The translations under genes were made by a program, and so were the position numbers. Positions 1-12,000 of a stretch of DNA of 64,000 nucleotides are shown piece by piece; position 1 is the first letter of the stretch; each line of letters starts with the position of its first letter. The stretch comes from Populus alba (Eukaryota; Streptophyta; Magnoliopsida; Malpighiales; Salicaceae), in contig NC_133296.1 of assembly GCF_005239225.2 (NCBI RefSeq), forward strand, positions 14,012,001 through 14,076,000. The letters run 5' to 3'. The notes under the pieces are model-generated. The model searched no databases, had not been told where the DNA came from, and worked only from the letters and a program-made list of their open reading frames with translations.

Positions 1-742
1 TTTTTTTTTTTAAATTTTATATAGAAGGCATTCTCAATTTCATTTGTTAGAGAATCATAGAATTCACTGTATTCAATAGCATGGGCTGCTCTATGTACTT
101 GTGCTGTTATGCTGCATTATTCGAAGCTCTTATTTTTATCTCTTCACACGAATTGCCACCTGAACTATCTTCCAATTAACTTTATGCACACGCGTCCTGC
201 ATCGTACTGTAAAGACATGCATAGAATTGACAGCACACAGCATGCAGTTTGGAGTTCACAAAACACAACTCTTGGACACTTATTTTTTCTCCTTGCAAGG
301 AAACCATAGAAAATGTAGCTCAATACGTGTTCCTAAGGTCACCCACAAAGGCACAAGATGCGACTGACCTGTTTCTAACTCCTCTAACAGATCCAGCCAA
401 GGTGTAGCTCTCCTCCCTTCCCTAGATCTCCAAACACTAGATTGTGAGATCTTTCAATGGAGAATTGATCAGGTTGATCGTGTCAGGATCATGGGGTGTC
501 CCTTGGAAATGGAAACTATCACACTTTTCAGAGTAACTTGGAAGATGAAGCAGCTTTTCTTTACCTGATCCATTTCACCTGATTGCAATTTTATTGTCAT
601 TTAATACTGATCAAAAGCCAAGTGGAAAAGGTAACTCTACCACCATCCATACAAATTAGAAATTAATAATAGTAGAATTTAATAACCGAAATAATTAATT
701 CCAAGCCTTTTGTTGCTTCCTTTTCTTTCTTCAAGCTGTCTG
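1..742. other. Downstream flank of the MYB gene, no gene recognised
   Basis: The stretch begins with a run of T and probably holds the 3' UTR of the MYB gene that ends at 743 on the minus strand. A minus-strand frame is open for about 38 codons around 440-560, but it has no recognisable domain, start or splice context, so I do not call it coding. No RNA gene or repeat is evident. Confidence 0.4.
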
Positions 743-2887
743 TCAGTAAATCCCAGGCAAGCTGTCCCAAGAGCCACTTCCAACGGTTCTGCCGCCTTGG
801 TCCGTGGCTGCGGTGGGAAACAATAAAGCTATCTGCTGCTGCATATCGATATCCATGTTATTATCATCAATTATGACCGAAGTTTGCTCATTGGAGATGT
901 CATCGGTGTACAGATCAGAGAGCTGCAAGGGAGAAGAAGGGAAAATGTCGAGCAGCTTGGTCAAGTCATCAGTCATGCTACTGTTTAATTGCTCTGCTAC
1001 TTCACCATCTGTTGGCGTCAACTCTGCATGCACAGAAAATCAAGGGATGGAAAGGAAATCATTATTTTATCAATCAATATCAAGGCAAGTCTATTCACAT
1101 GCATGAACAAAAAAATGCTGACCTGAAGACAAAGACAGAGAGCTGGAAAGATCAAAATATTGTGTTCCGCAGAAATCATCGAACATGAGCTCCTTTGGCT
1201 TCTGCTGAGCATCCTGAAAAACCAAATGACTCTGCTTGGTCCAAGTATCCTTTTCATTCACTTCCAAAGCTGTCTTAACCTCTTGCAAGAGATCATCTTG
1301 TAATAGTCCAATCCTGCTACTTTCAGTTGCACCAAATCCTATGCTATTTCTCTTACCCTTGCCAGAAGTTGTAACGTTTTTCATTCTTCTTATTCTTGTT
1401 CTACCAATCTTAGCAGGCATAGCTGTGGTGTTGGTAGTAGTAATAGTAGGAATGCTGCTAGATGCTGAATTCCAATTCAGAGATGTTGGTGACAACAACT
1501 GGGCCAAAGGGAGGTGATCTGTCTGCGTCACGGAAGCGAGAAGCAAACACAGCTTCTCATTCTCCCTCTCCATTTCCTTGTGGAACTCACTACTGTTGCT
1601 GCTGAGCAGGTTAGTGAAGCAACACGGGATTTCGTAACTGAGAGGACTGGTGTTGGATGGTGAAGTTATAGCAGGCAATGGTGATGGGGGTAGCGAAAAG
1701 TAAGAGGCAGGAACGGTAATGTTATGTGAGGTGGGCGGGGTGTTAACAATGGTGGTGTTGTTCGGGGAGGTGTTATTGTTGGGGGAGGTGGCGGAAGAGG
1801 ATCGGGAGAAGTTCTTGATGCGGGGAGGGATCTGAAGGATTGGAGGGGCTCGGGGGAGGTAAAAGTCGAAAAGTGGGAGAGTAGGAAAATTAGCAGTGGA
1901 AGGAGAGGAGAGAGGGGAGATACGGGGAGGGGTAAAGGGAGGAGGAGAGGGATGGAGAGCGGCATGGGTAGGGGGACGAGCAGTGGTAGGGGGATGAGTA
2001 GGGGTAGCGGGAGGGGTAAAGGTACGGGCAGGGGATGAGAGATTATATTGTGGATTAGTCGGAGTTGTTGGGGATAAGAGTTGGGTGGTCGGGAAAGTAA
2101 AAGAGGAGGTTGGGGTCGAAGGTAGAGAGTGGGATTTCTTGTAGTTATTGTCGTGCTGAGGACCTTGTGGATTTTGGGGCAGGATTTCTGGTGGATAAAG
2201 AGGGAGGCGATGCCGCAGGAGTCTCTTCGTTCTTGTGTTCCAAAAATTCTTGATATCATTGTCTGTTCGTCCAGGAAGCCTAGCAGCCATCCGAGCCCAT
2301 TTGTTGCCAAACTGGGCATGCAACTCAACAATGATCCTCTCCTCTTCTGCAGAGAAGTTCCCTTTCTTAAGATTAGGTCTGAGATGGTTAGTCCATCGTA
2401 GCCGACAACTCTTGCCGCACCGAGCCAGTACAGAACGTTTCTGCAGAGCATTCCAGTTCCCTTCCCCATGTCTGTTCACGTACTCTATTAGTATGGCATC
2501 TTCTGCAGCCGTCCATGGCCCCTTCTTCAGCTCACCTCCACCACCCTCATCATCATTAGATGCTGAAATCTGAGCATCCAACTCATCAATGATCCTATCC
2601 TCTTCAGCAGAGAAGGCACCTTCCTTGGCATTAGGCCTGAGGTGTGTGGTCCATCGCACCCGGCAACTCTTGCCACACCGAGGCAGCTCAGAGAGTTTAT
2701 GCACCGCATTCCAGTTCCTTTCTCCATATTTATTCACGTGCTCTATTAGCATGGCATCTTCTTCTGCTGACCATGGCCCCTTCTTTAGCTGGAATCCGCC
2801 ACCCTCATCACCACCCTTAGACATTGAAGACGATCCACCTTCGCTCTTCGCACCAACCCCATCTATGTTCCCAACGGGTTCCATCAT
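743..2887 (-). CDS. GAMYB-like R2R3-MYB transcription factor with a duplicated R2 repeat
   Basis: Nuclear transcription factor of the plant GAMYB-like class (MYB33/65/97/101/120 relatives), which act in gibberellin, anther, pollen and aleurone programmes. I read two exons, 2887-1123 and 1023-743, joined by a 99-bp GT-AG intron. The join keeps frame, gives 681 residues and ends in the W-D-S-L-P-G-I-Y tail expected of the family. Residues 34-84 form a complete R2 repeat (Trp39, Trp59, Trp79), followed by only the first part of an R3 (about 88-108) and an acidic, Gly-rich linker. A second complete R2 (119-170) and a full R3 (173-224, Trp197 and Trp216) follow, then the family signature R-L-P-L-Y-P-P-E. 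The middle is Pro/Ser/Thr-rich. The start is the first ATG of an ATG-ATG pair. The usual miR159 site survives only as a degenerate match near 1835-1853. Family assignment is firm; orthology within the subgroup is not. Confidence 0.9.
2300..2815 (-). repeat. In-frame 258-bp tandem duplication encoding MYB R2
   Basis: The stretch coding for the L-K-K-G-P-W start of R2 occurs twice, around 2771-2792 and 2513-2533 (plus-strand coordinates). The period is 258 bp, exactly 86 codons. The copies are visibly homologous at nucleotide level but have diverged at many sites. The upstream copy carries a whole R2 and stops about 20 residues into R3. Confidence 0.85.
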
Positions 2888-4130
2888 TCAAAACTCTCAA
2901 AAACCAACTACAGATATTCCAGTCTTTCCTTTTCGCTTAAGAATAAGAAAACAACTTTGTTATGTGAATTTTGCTAGAAATTAGTTTACCTCCTCTCAGA
3001 ATCAAGAAATGAAGGAAACAATTTTTCCTGGTGGCCGGGGATGTTTATTGAGGAAATAGAGAGCAAAGAGGGATGCGAATGTGCTTTTTTGTGGGGATCA
3101 TCTGTTTGCAAGTCCTTTACACCATGGAAAAACAATGCCGTCGATTCATTGGAGGAGGGGGGGTGGGGTTAGAGCGGGGATGGGGTACCCCGAAGGGTAG
3201 GGTTTGCTAGTGCTTTGGCCGATAGAAGTTTCACAGAGAACAGAATATTAGAAAGATAGAGGTTGCTCCTCTTTCCTTGCATTTCTATACTCTTGAATGG
3301 CGAACCTTAATAGACGGCTTTCCTTTCTTCTCCCCCGCACCCCCCCTGCCTTTCCTTCTCTTTCGTATAAGCAAGACCTGCATGGATGATGTCTAACAGA
3401 TACAGCCTTGGATTCTTATAGAAGTTAAAAAAAGGTAAAAGCCATAGTGGGAAAAAAACGATAATGACCTGATAACTTCACTAATCTTAGATAGATTGAC
3501 AAAGCTGACAGCACAGGAAGGAGGGCAGCTGTGTTGTTATCACAATCTTGTCAAATCTGGTTGGACCATATCCATGACTCTAGGGCTGGGCTGCGTTGAT
3601 ATGGCAGAACGACATACAGGCATGACAGTATAATTTCAACTCCAGCGAATATTTAGTAATTTTCCGGTCTATAATCTATATTGCTGGGGATAGTGATAAG
3701 CTCCTGTCATGTTTATTTCTCATCTTGTCGGCTAACTTCTAACTCCGAGGTCAGGTTGTGATAACATAATTCCTTACAAAACATGTCACAGCAAAGAGAA
3801 GCTTCTCATGAATCTAAGATGTTTAGAGGAGCTCGAGGATACCATTTTATTGTCATGTAATTAGAGGAAGAATTAGAATAAAATGAACACTTGTCAAATT
3901 GTCAAGGAGATATTGGTCATGTCTGTAGATACTTCCATTGCTGAGGTAATTATAAGGAAGGGTAGAATCACGACAAGAGATCACTATGGAGGAGACAAAG
4001 TCCATTCACTCTGTCACATAAGTTTCTGTTTACATGTTGATGCACACCACACTTATCTCATAGAACACAATAATCATGCATAAATAGTATGTAGTTTGGT
4101 GTTCATACATAGAACATCTCACATCAGTAC
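2888..4130. promoter_or_regulatory. MYB upstream region and MLP downstream region
   Basis: This segment should hold the promoter and 5' UTR of the minus-strand MYB gene, and at its far end the 3' UTR of the Bet v 1-like gene. A dense G-run cluster lies at 3157-3185 and a C-rich pyrimidine tract at about 3322-3362. No TATA box was obvious at a fixed distance. A 66-codon plus-strand frame at 3883-4083 has no recognisable features and is not called. Confidence 0.4.
3157..3185 (+). other. G-quadruplex-type motif upstream of MYB
   Basis: Four G-runs of at least four bases (7, 4, 4 and 4) are separated by loops of 1, 7 and 2 bases. This satisfies the stringent G4 pattern. It lies about 270 bp upstream of the MYB start, on the template strand of that gene. 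Confidence 0.7.
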
Positions 4131-4689
4131 TTAATAGCTTGGCACAAATTTGTCAAACGACTTGAGGAAACCTAGGGCAGCATCCCTTGCTTTGTCTGGG
4201 GGAGGCGTTGATGAGTTCAGTAGCTCATAGTCAGCCTTCCATTCGGCAATACATTTCTCCTCCTCCTTTCCTTCCACCGGAAAAAATGAAAACGTAACCC
4301 TATAAGGATCATACATGTCCCTTAGGTCACCCCCAACAACACGATATGTGACAGACCTTCCGATCTCTACCTTCTCTATCTTCTGCGTGGATTCCTTCAC
4401 GTAGCTGCTTACAGCTGCGTGAAACAAAGTGAAGAAGCGGGAAGTTAGTGTGGTCGCATGATAACTTAAGAACAGAGATTGCAAGAGAGAAAATACCTGG
4501 TCCCAGCCTGAGGAGCCTGAGACTTTCAGGGCTGCCGTCTCCTTCAATGTATTCAGCAAGGGCAAGCATTTCAGGATTGATTTTGCTAATGATCTCATTG
4601 TCTCTGTACATCTCCCAAGCTTTCTCTGCAGGAACGTTGAGCTCTACCTCTCCCTTCATGCTTCTCATCTTCCTTTTCCTCTCCTCCAT
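4131..4689 (-). CDS. Bet v 1/PR-10/major latex protein-type ligand-binding protein
   Basis: Small cytosolic START-like (SRPBCC) fold protein; the family binds hydrophobic ligands in a central cavity, and some members act as hormone binders or cyclising enzymes. Two exons, 4689-4497 and 4414-4131, are separated by an 82-bp GT-AG intron with the single intron and phase common in this family. The frame continues as L-G-P-A-V-S-S-Y-V-K-E across the join. Visible family features are the N-terminal strand K-G-E-V-E-L followed by P-A-E-K-A-W, a Gly-rich loop E-G-D-G-S, and the long C-terminal helix ending D-A-A-L-G-F-L-K-S-F-D-K-F. From the first ATG (4689) it is 158 aa. However, a TATA box at 4713-4720 puts the likely transcription start almost on that ATG, so ATG 4659 (148 aa, starting M-K-G-E-V) or 4668 may be the real start. 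The ligand cannot be predicted. Confidence 0.85.
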
Positions 4690-4712
4690 TTTATTTTTAT
4701 GTCGTTCCAGAG

Positions 4713-4720
4713 TTTATATA
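4713..4720 (-). promoter_or_regulatory. TATA box of the Bet v 1-like gene
   Basis: The minus strand reads TATATAAA about 24 bases before the first possible ATG. A start site 25-35 bases downstream would fall near 4680-4690. Confidence 0.6.
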
Positions 4721-4804
4721 ATACTATTAAAGCCCTATCCCTCTCCGTGGACTTCATTTTCAATGCAGATAATCGACCGGAAAGCAACCCTAGATAAGGT
4801 CTAG

Positions 4805-4888
4805 GACATGTTAGTGCCAATAAATTCTCATGTCCAATAACCACAAGACATGTTAGTGCCAATAAATTCTCTAGTCCAATAACCACAA
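4805..4888. repeat. Tandem duplication, 2 x 42 bp, in the MLP promoter
   Basis: Two near-identical 42-bp units start at 4805 and 4847 and differ only by a small change in the middle. Each unit contains a CCAAT motif. They lie about 85-170 bp upstream of the TATA box. Confidence 0.85.
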
Positions 4889-6062
4889 GATCTTGAGACT
4901 TCAAGGTGGCTCAATTGCATCATGCTCTTTAAAGCAGATGCAAATCTTTCCGTATCTCTTTATTTTTATTTGCTGATGCCGATATAAATTCATGTCATGA
5001 GACATTGGTCTAGTAAATAATAAAATACAGAATTTAATCAAACGTACTGCTATGAGAACAATTCTTGCAGAATAAAGTCCACAAGGCACTAGTGAATGAT
5101 GCTTCCATCACCAAGAAAACAAATTTAACTTTATTAATTTTTTATTTCATTTCAGAGGAAAATTTGTGGAAGAATCGGAACCAAATACAGCAGAACCTAG
5201 GACTTCCTTAAATTAATAAACATGTTGGAAAATATTCATATTACAATCAGATTGTTTGTGTGAAAGAGCAAAAACAAAAGAGAATTTAAAGCAAAAGAGC
5301 TTTAGGAGACATGAATCTTTTACAATGACAAATCTTTGTGTACCATAATAGACCAGGGCAGCTTCAAGATTACATTGTTCCTAAACATAGAATTAACACG
5401 TCATGTTGATTAAAGAATGGCCGGGCTCCTCTTGAGAATTCCTCCAAACAACGTTCAGATTATAGGCTCGCTTGAGTTCAGAAGGAAGGAAAACTCTCTC
5501 CACCTTTTCCTAGTTAAAATGCTAGAAATCCTGTTGAAATTGCCCAAACAAAAAGCAATAAACAAAAGCACTCATACTTTAATGTATCATACTATCAAAA
5601 GGAAAAGGAGAGATTTGTATAATCATGCATTCTTAGAAATAAAAAAGAAATGGATTCGCATTTATGATGGGATAATGCTCGCATGGCATCGATAATATTA
5701 AGATTTTGGTCCAGTGGTATTAATGACTCGAGTGTCATCTTTTATAAGTACAGTTCAACCGTGCAAAACCACTCTTGATAGACGGCATAGCTGTTAACCC
5801 GTCAGGTCAGCTTGTTGACAGGTTTTGACCAACTAAGGGTTTTTGTTCTAACCAAACTGGAGCCTTGGCTGGTTCACGTGGAGCCTGGTTGAACTGGCCT
5901 GTCCAGTTCGGTTTTGACAACTTTGCATCTCGCTAGAAGTTCATGATTGTACAAAGATTTCGAAAATGAAGAAGGTTTTCACCTACTTGCATCTTTGGGC
6001 TAACATAATTTAAACTTGAAAGAGAGATTTAATATGCTAACCAGAACTGTGAAAGAAACCAT
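4889..6062. other. Intergenic region and TPC1 3' flank, no gene recognised
   Basis: The right end must hold the 3' UTR of TPC1, whose stop codon is at 6063-6065. Around 5780-5930 there is a moderately GC-richer stretch rich in GGTT/GACC words, which looks like an old repeat remnant. The longest open frame, 92 codons at 5417-5695 (+), shows no recognisable domain. Confidence 0.35.
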
Positions 6063-9000
6063 TTATGCATTGGAGCATTCTGGTTTTTCCAGCTCTGCAC
6101 TTAACATATGATGCAGAAGAATATCAACCCTTTGACTGCGAGTTTTTGTGCTGCACCAACCAAAATAAGTTCAGATTATTGTCAGCACTCAACATCTAGA
6201 CTGAAAGAAATGACTAGCTAGCAGCACATACCCAACAGATCGGCGTCGGGATTTTGAGTTGCTTCCTTCCTACATTGAGAAGGCAAAAGAATATCATTTA
6301 AATTCAGTAGTTAATCTATTGCCGCAAATACAAACTGGGGATAAATCCAATAGCTCAATACTACATTTAACCCAAAAAATCAGGTAGGAGCAATGAAAAA
6401 TTTGAGGAACAAGATCAACCAGTAAATCAAAGCCACAATTAGCATTCAGTAATGTAACAATAATCTTATGGTATCTGAAACCTGAATCTACTTTCTAATG
6501 TTGAAGAGTGAGAGCTTCTTTCCAATGTAAACTAGAATATTTAGCTTGCATTTCTAATTAGCTCATCATTTATAGCAATCACATGCTTATCATATAACAA
6601 AAACAATTACTTGAAATTCTCTGTAAATGATTGATTTTTTATCAGACAATATTATATATTCATTTTTTCAATATTTATTGGGCAATGTCCTAAGATGTTA
6701 AATTTTCTTTCTAAGTATGACATTTTGTAATTTTAATGGTCGTTGTCCCAAATGATTTTAACAAGTATTATCACTATAAAACTATCATTTAAAATTGAAA
6801 AAGATTAAACACAAAAAATGAGTAAAAGTGAAATAGTTAGGTGGATTTAAAGTGAAAAACAAACAAGGGGTTACTACCTGCTCTTGTGAGAAGGAAAAGG
6901 CAAATCAATCAAAATAGAGACAGAGGCAAACGAGAGTAAATTTCAAGATCATTAAAGTATTAATTAAAGAAATGAGGTGGTTAAAATATGGAAAAAAAAA
7001 GGAGCCAAAGGATCACTAGATAAATTCAATAGAATGAAAAAAAAATCAGATTCATATTAGAAGAGAACAGGAAATTAAATCGTGTATAATACAAATTTTG
7101 AATAAAAAATTTAAAGTTATAAAGATTGTGTGGTAGAGCCTATACTAATGGGAAGAACAATGAAACAAACTAATTTCGTTAGCATTTTTTCCTTTTGCTT
7201 ATAAGCAAATAAATATATTTTGAGAAAACAACGTGAATCACATGCGAAGCATGTACATTAAGAACTAATAGTTTAAAAAGGTACCAACCTTGTCCTCTCC
7301 TTCACATTTTTCTGATATCTCAAGTTCCATTTCAGCAAAGAATGCCTCCAGGACAAAAGCCATAACCTGAAACATTGAAAAAAAGAAAATGATGTTTTGC
7401 ATTTTATAATAGCTTTTGCCCTTAACTAAAAAATGCTATGTATTTAGTAATCCGGTCATAAAGACCACTAATAACTTGAGTGGAACTCTTGTTATCTAGA
7501 AAACTCTGCACTTCATTATCTAATATAAATAAAACCAAATAGCAACTAAAAGCTGAGTTCTCCTATGCATTTTAATTTCCTTACAGAACACCATTTCTTA
7601 TTATCATTTCTTATAATACCAATCAATGATCAATTAAATCCAGCTTATTATCATTCAGATGATTAAGTTATAGGGTCACCACCATTTCTTAGATATTTCT
7701 GGAATAGCCAGTCAGTGTTACCAGGCTCACTGAACAGTGAAAACACTGACCATCTATTCCAGATAATGATGCATTTTTTATCTGACCAGTTCACTAGAAA
7801 CAGGATGGTATGCAGGAAAGAAAGCTACATCACAGAGAAAAGCATGAAGACTGCAAGGACTAAGCGGCAATGAGACAAGCTATTCAGGAGTCTGCCAATT
7901 TGAGGTTGATTTCGGTAGCAATAATGACCAGAACAGATAGCCTTTAGGCAGATGAAATGATAGATGCTTACTTTCCACAATAATATAGGATTGATCAGAA
8001 TGAGCATAAGAATACAAAATGCAAAAAAGGGTCAACCAATAGTCCCATAACTTCTCTCTATGAACTTTCAAGGATTCATGGACCATTCATCTATCTGGAA
8101 ACAGAATATCCTTCCTATCAAATTATCAACAATAGGGCAAAGAAGTGGAATGCTACACGTGGTTTCCCATTATTTGTGTTTGATTTGACAAATTGACATA
8201 TCTACAGGTTTTGAGCTTCAGCAAATTCAATAAAAAGTGCTTGAGCAACAAATAGAACTTACCAAATTCAAAAGCAATAGAACCGTTATTAGGTAGAAGC
8301 TGATGAAGTATGCAAGGCTCCAATAACTTCCAGTCAAATCCTTGTAACTCTGAAATAGTAAGTACAAGTGATCAGGGCTTTCAACCAAAATTATAAGATC
8401 AAAGACTGCATGGTAAAACAGGTAAACATTTTTTCTTATCGCGTCATTGAGTGTTAGAAACAGCCTGAAGTCTCTTGCATGCAATATACATTATTCAATA
8501 GTTGTTTTAATGTATTTCCTTAAAGTTTTTGGAAATTTATGACACATTCAGCTACATCATATTGAACCCATTGTTCTCTTCAAATTTCAAAACAGAGCAG
8601 ATTGTGTAAAATGCATATTATCCCCTCTCTTTCCTTCAATAAATTCATAAATTAATCGCCAGAAAAATCATGAAATGAGACAGTATCCTCATTTACAAGA
8701 ACAACAATTTGACAGGATATGGAGGAAATGACATGAAAGCATTTATAAATGTGTATATGCTTGCACATGCATGATATACAAAAGAGTGTACTACAATAAG
8801 ATTTTCCAAAGTTTATCATGCTTAATATTTGACCACACCAGCTTTGTCTCAACATATCTTTCTGACTCTCCAGATCCAGGGGAAACAGCTTCCCACCAAA
8901 CAACATGTTAAATACATTTGCAAATTACCGAAAATAGAAAGCCACTCAAGCTGATAAATGATTTTTCATTATGTATTTTGCTGATAAACACAATATTGTG

Positions 9001-12000
9001 ATCTCTAGTGGGGACTGCTTTGATGTGGTTAGGGTTCCAAAAGTGATATCCTACTGGCACTTTATGGGCAGAAATAATCATTCCTTAAGTTACAATTACA
9101 AGTTTACATGCAAGATACCAGATATTATTATTATTATTTCAAAAGAATCCATAACAAAAGGGCATGTGAAATAGAATGTTCTGCACCGTACTAAAAAACA
9201 ACAGCGGTGAAAGTGAAAAAAGAAATATAGATGTAGAAGGCAAAAGGCAGTATTTACCTGCATCCACACTTGCCAATTTCCCATAACGAGCAGATTAAAA
9301 AGTGTCACCATTCCATTTGGATAGTCATTAAAATTGAAAAGCAAATAACTTATTTTGTCAAGGAAATTGATTTTTGGGAAACTAATGGCTTACCCTAATT
9401 GTAAAGCCATAACAAGATAAGAAATCAATTTAAGAGGCACCACCCACAGATCAGAGGCTACCTCTAGAGGGAAAAAGTAAAACGGGGCTTACACCAGGCT
9501 CTAATCCATTATGATTAAAGGATACTCATCTTCAGCAAGATCTGTTCCTTCCAAATTGAGGTTCCCGGCATTGACAAGTCCGCCAAAGAGCTACAAGTTT
9601 AAACAAGTAGAGATTTTATAACAATAACCATAGTAAAAAAGAGAATATAATCCAGTATAGTTTATAAAAATACTGCAGGCTATCTTGAAGACATGCCAAT
9701 CCAAGATATCACAATTTGCAGATTACACCAAAAACCACTAAAGAGTAGTGAGGCCATAAATGACATCTTTTCCTTACGAAAAAATTAAATCAATCACATA
9801 TGCATGAATGTAACAATACTTCCCAATATAACAAAAAAAAAAAAAAAATCCATCCTGTATTTTTTATTGTTAGCAGTTTTTGGGCAAAACAGCACAATGC
9901 TTCATCTAAAAAGAAAGGGGATCATTTCTGAAGGAATCAATTTACTATGAACTAGAAGTTTCTTTTCAGTTTCCTGCTACCAAAAAGCATAAATTGAAAC
10001 AGAAATATTGACAACAGCAGAATTTAATTGCAATATGACAAGAAAACAGAGCATCCAATGTACCTGTATACCAAGAGAGCAATAAATACACATGACGCAA
10101 AATATTGTGCCCAGATAAGGCATCAGACTTGGTATGAGGGTTAAAAATGTGGCAACAAAAGCCCGGTAATTTCTAACATACATCAAGATCCTTATTAATC
10201 TTAACAATCTTGCAATGAGGAGGTAACGAATCCTGCAAACAAAAAAGAAGATGAAGATACATCATAAATAGAAGAAAGAATATCTATGCATATCAAGCTT
10301 CCATTCTCCTATTAGAAAACTATTGTTTAACAACACTATAGTGAGTGGAGATGTTGAAAAACAAAATTGTGCTTTGATTTTGAGTTCAATGATGGAATTA
10401 TATTCACAATACATGAAAAATGTCAACAATGAGCTAGTGAAACATGCTGAAAGTGGGCCTTGGCAAGGATGGGCAGTTAAATATTACTGTCATACATAAT
10501 GCCAGAACTCTTTCATTAAGTAATCTAAGCATAACGAGACTGCAGGAAATAAGAGCTTATCGCTTTATCCAATTCTCTGCAAGGGCTAAGAATGATCTAC
10601 ACGAGGAAAACTTAGCATGCTGTTCTGGGTGATTGCGTGGTTGCTGCAGAGCAATCCCCAGTGCTATTTATTTTATGGTGAATAACAGAAAGGATCTTGC
10701 AGAAGGTTCAGAATGTCCGGCTGCATGTGCATTAATGTAGGCGACCTTTAGCACAGAGTAAACAGAAATAAGGGTTGCAAGGGCTGGAATATGGAAGAAA
10801 TACCACCCAAGTTAGACAAAACCCCCCCATCCCTCACTGATGTCACCGTACTTCATTTGTATGCACTAACTGTAGATGCCAGCTAAGTTTGTAGGTAAAA
10901 GTGCTGGGCAATCCTCCCAATAGACTTTTGCTCAAATTTTGCTCACACTTAAGATCAGAGGGGAAATAAGTGGATAAGAAGTGATATCCCCACCCTTCCC
11001 CATCCCCCATCCTCCAAAGGTGTAATCTAGCTAGTAGACCAAATAATAATAAAATAATATGTTTGAAAAATAGAGGAAAAATGAAAAATAGTGGCACAAC
11101 TTAGAAAAATCACTTTACACAAAATAATAATAATAATAATAATAATATAATCCATTAATATATATATATAGAGAGAGTTCATACCATTCTCCATTTGAAA
11201 GAAAAGTCAGCCCATTAGGAGATGCAAAAGTTACAGTCTCTCCGATAACTGCAAACATAAAAATCATTTTCATGGCATTATGGTGCAGTGTAAAATGAAA
11301 TATTCCTGTCAAACAAAATAGTTTAGTTTCTCTACTTAGAACATTTGAATCAATGGCAAACATGCATATCAAAACAAAATTCTCTGGAAAACAGTGAGCA
11401 GGTTTCTCGAATTTCCCCGAACTACAGTTATTAAATACAAAATCTTTTTTTCTTTTCAAGAGTAGTAGTTTGGGAACATTAAGAAAGAAATACAACCAGA
11501 TCCTCATGAATGGTCATTAGTTCACTCGTAGGTCATCCTTTACACAACATATTGAAAAGAATACACAAAAACAAACTACTGTTTTTTTTTTTTTTTATTA
11601 TTGAGATGCAAAAGAAATTACAGTTACTAAAAATAGTAGCAATGAATCAACACTAGAATTCATAGAATCATAGGGTGAGAAATAATTTTCATGCATTCAA
11701 ATTAATTGCATTAAAAGAAAGAAAATAATAGACATAGACTGCTGGGAAAGATTATATAAAGTAATCACCTATAACCAAAGTGATCACAAAATCAAAGCGA
11801 TTTTGACCATCCCTCCAATAGTTCTCAAATCCATATGCATAGATTTTTAGAGCCATTTCCACAACATAGATCCACCCTGAAGTACAAAGGGCAATCCATG
11901 AACTCCAAAGACATGATTCAAACTCACATCATAAGCCACTACAAAATAGCAAGATCGAATTTACACAACAAAATTGTAGAGCTAAATAAGTGGTTGAGCT

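Noticed and set aside
440..560. Open minus-strand stretch of about 38 codons downstream of the MYB stop
   Set aside because: The MYB protein already ends with the expected family tail, and no splice signals link this stretch to it.
1825..1860. Functional miR159 site
   Set aside because: Mismatches at the miRNA 5' end and a one-base offset make it too weak to call; reported only as degenerate.
1666..2469. 267-codon minus-strand frame overlapping the MYB gene
   Set aside because: It is an alternative frame of the MYB coding exon; its Pro/Leu-rich composition follows from the Pro/Ser/Thr-rich MYB region read out of frame.
5417..5695. 92-codon plus-strand frame left of TPC1
   Set aside because: Lys-rich chance-like frame in AT-rich DNA with no recognisable features.
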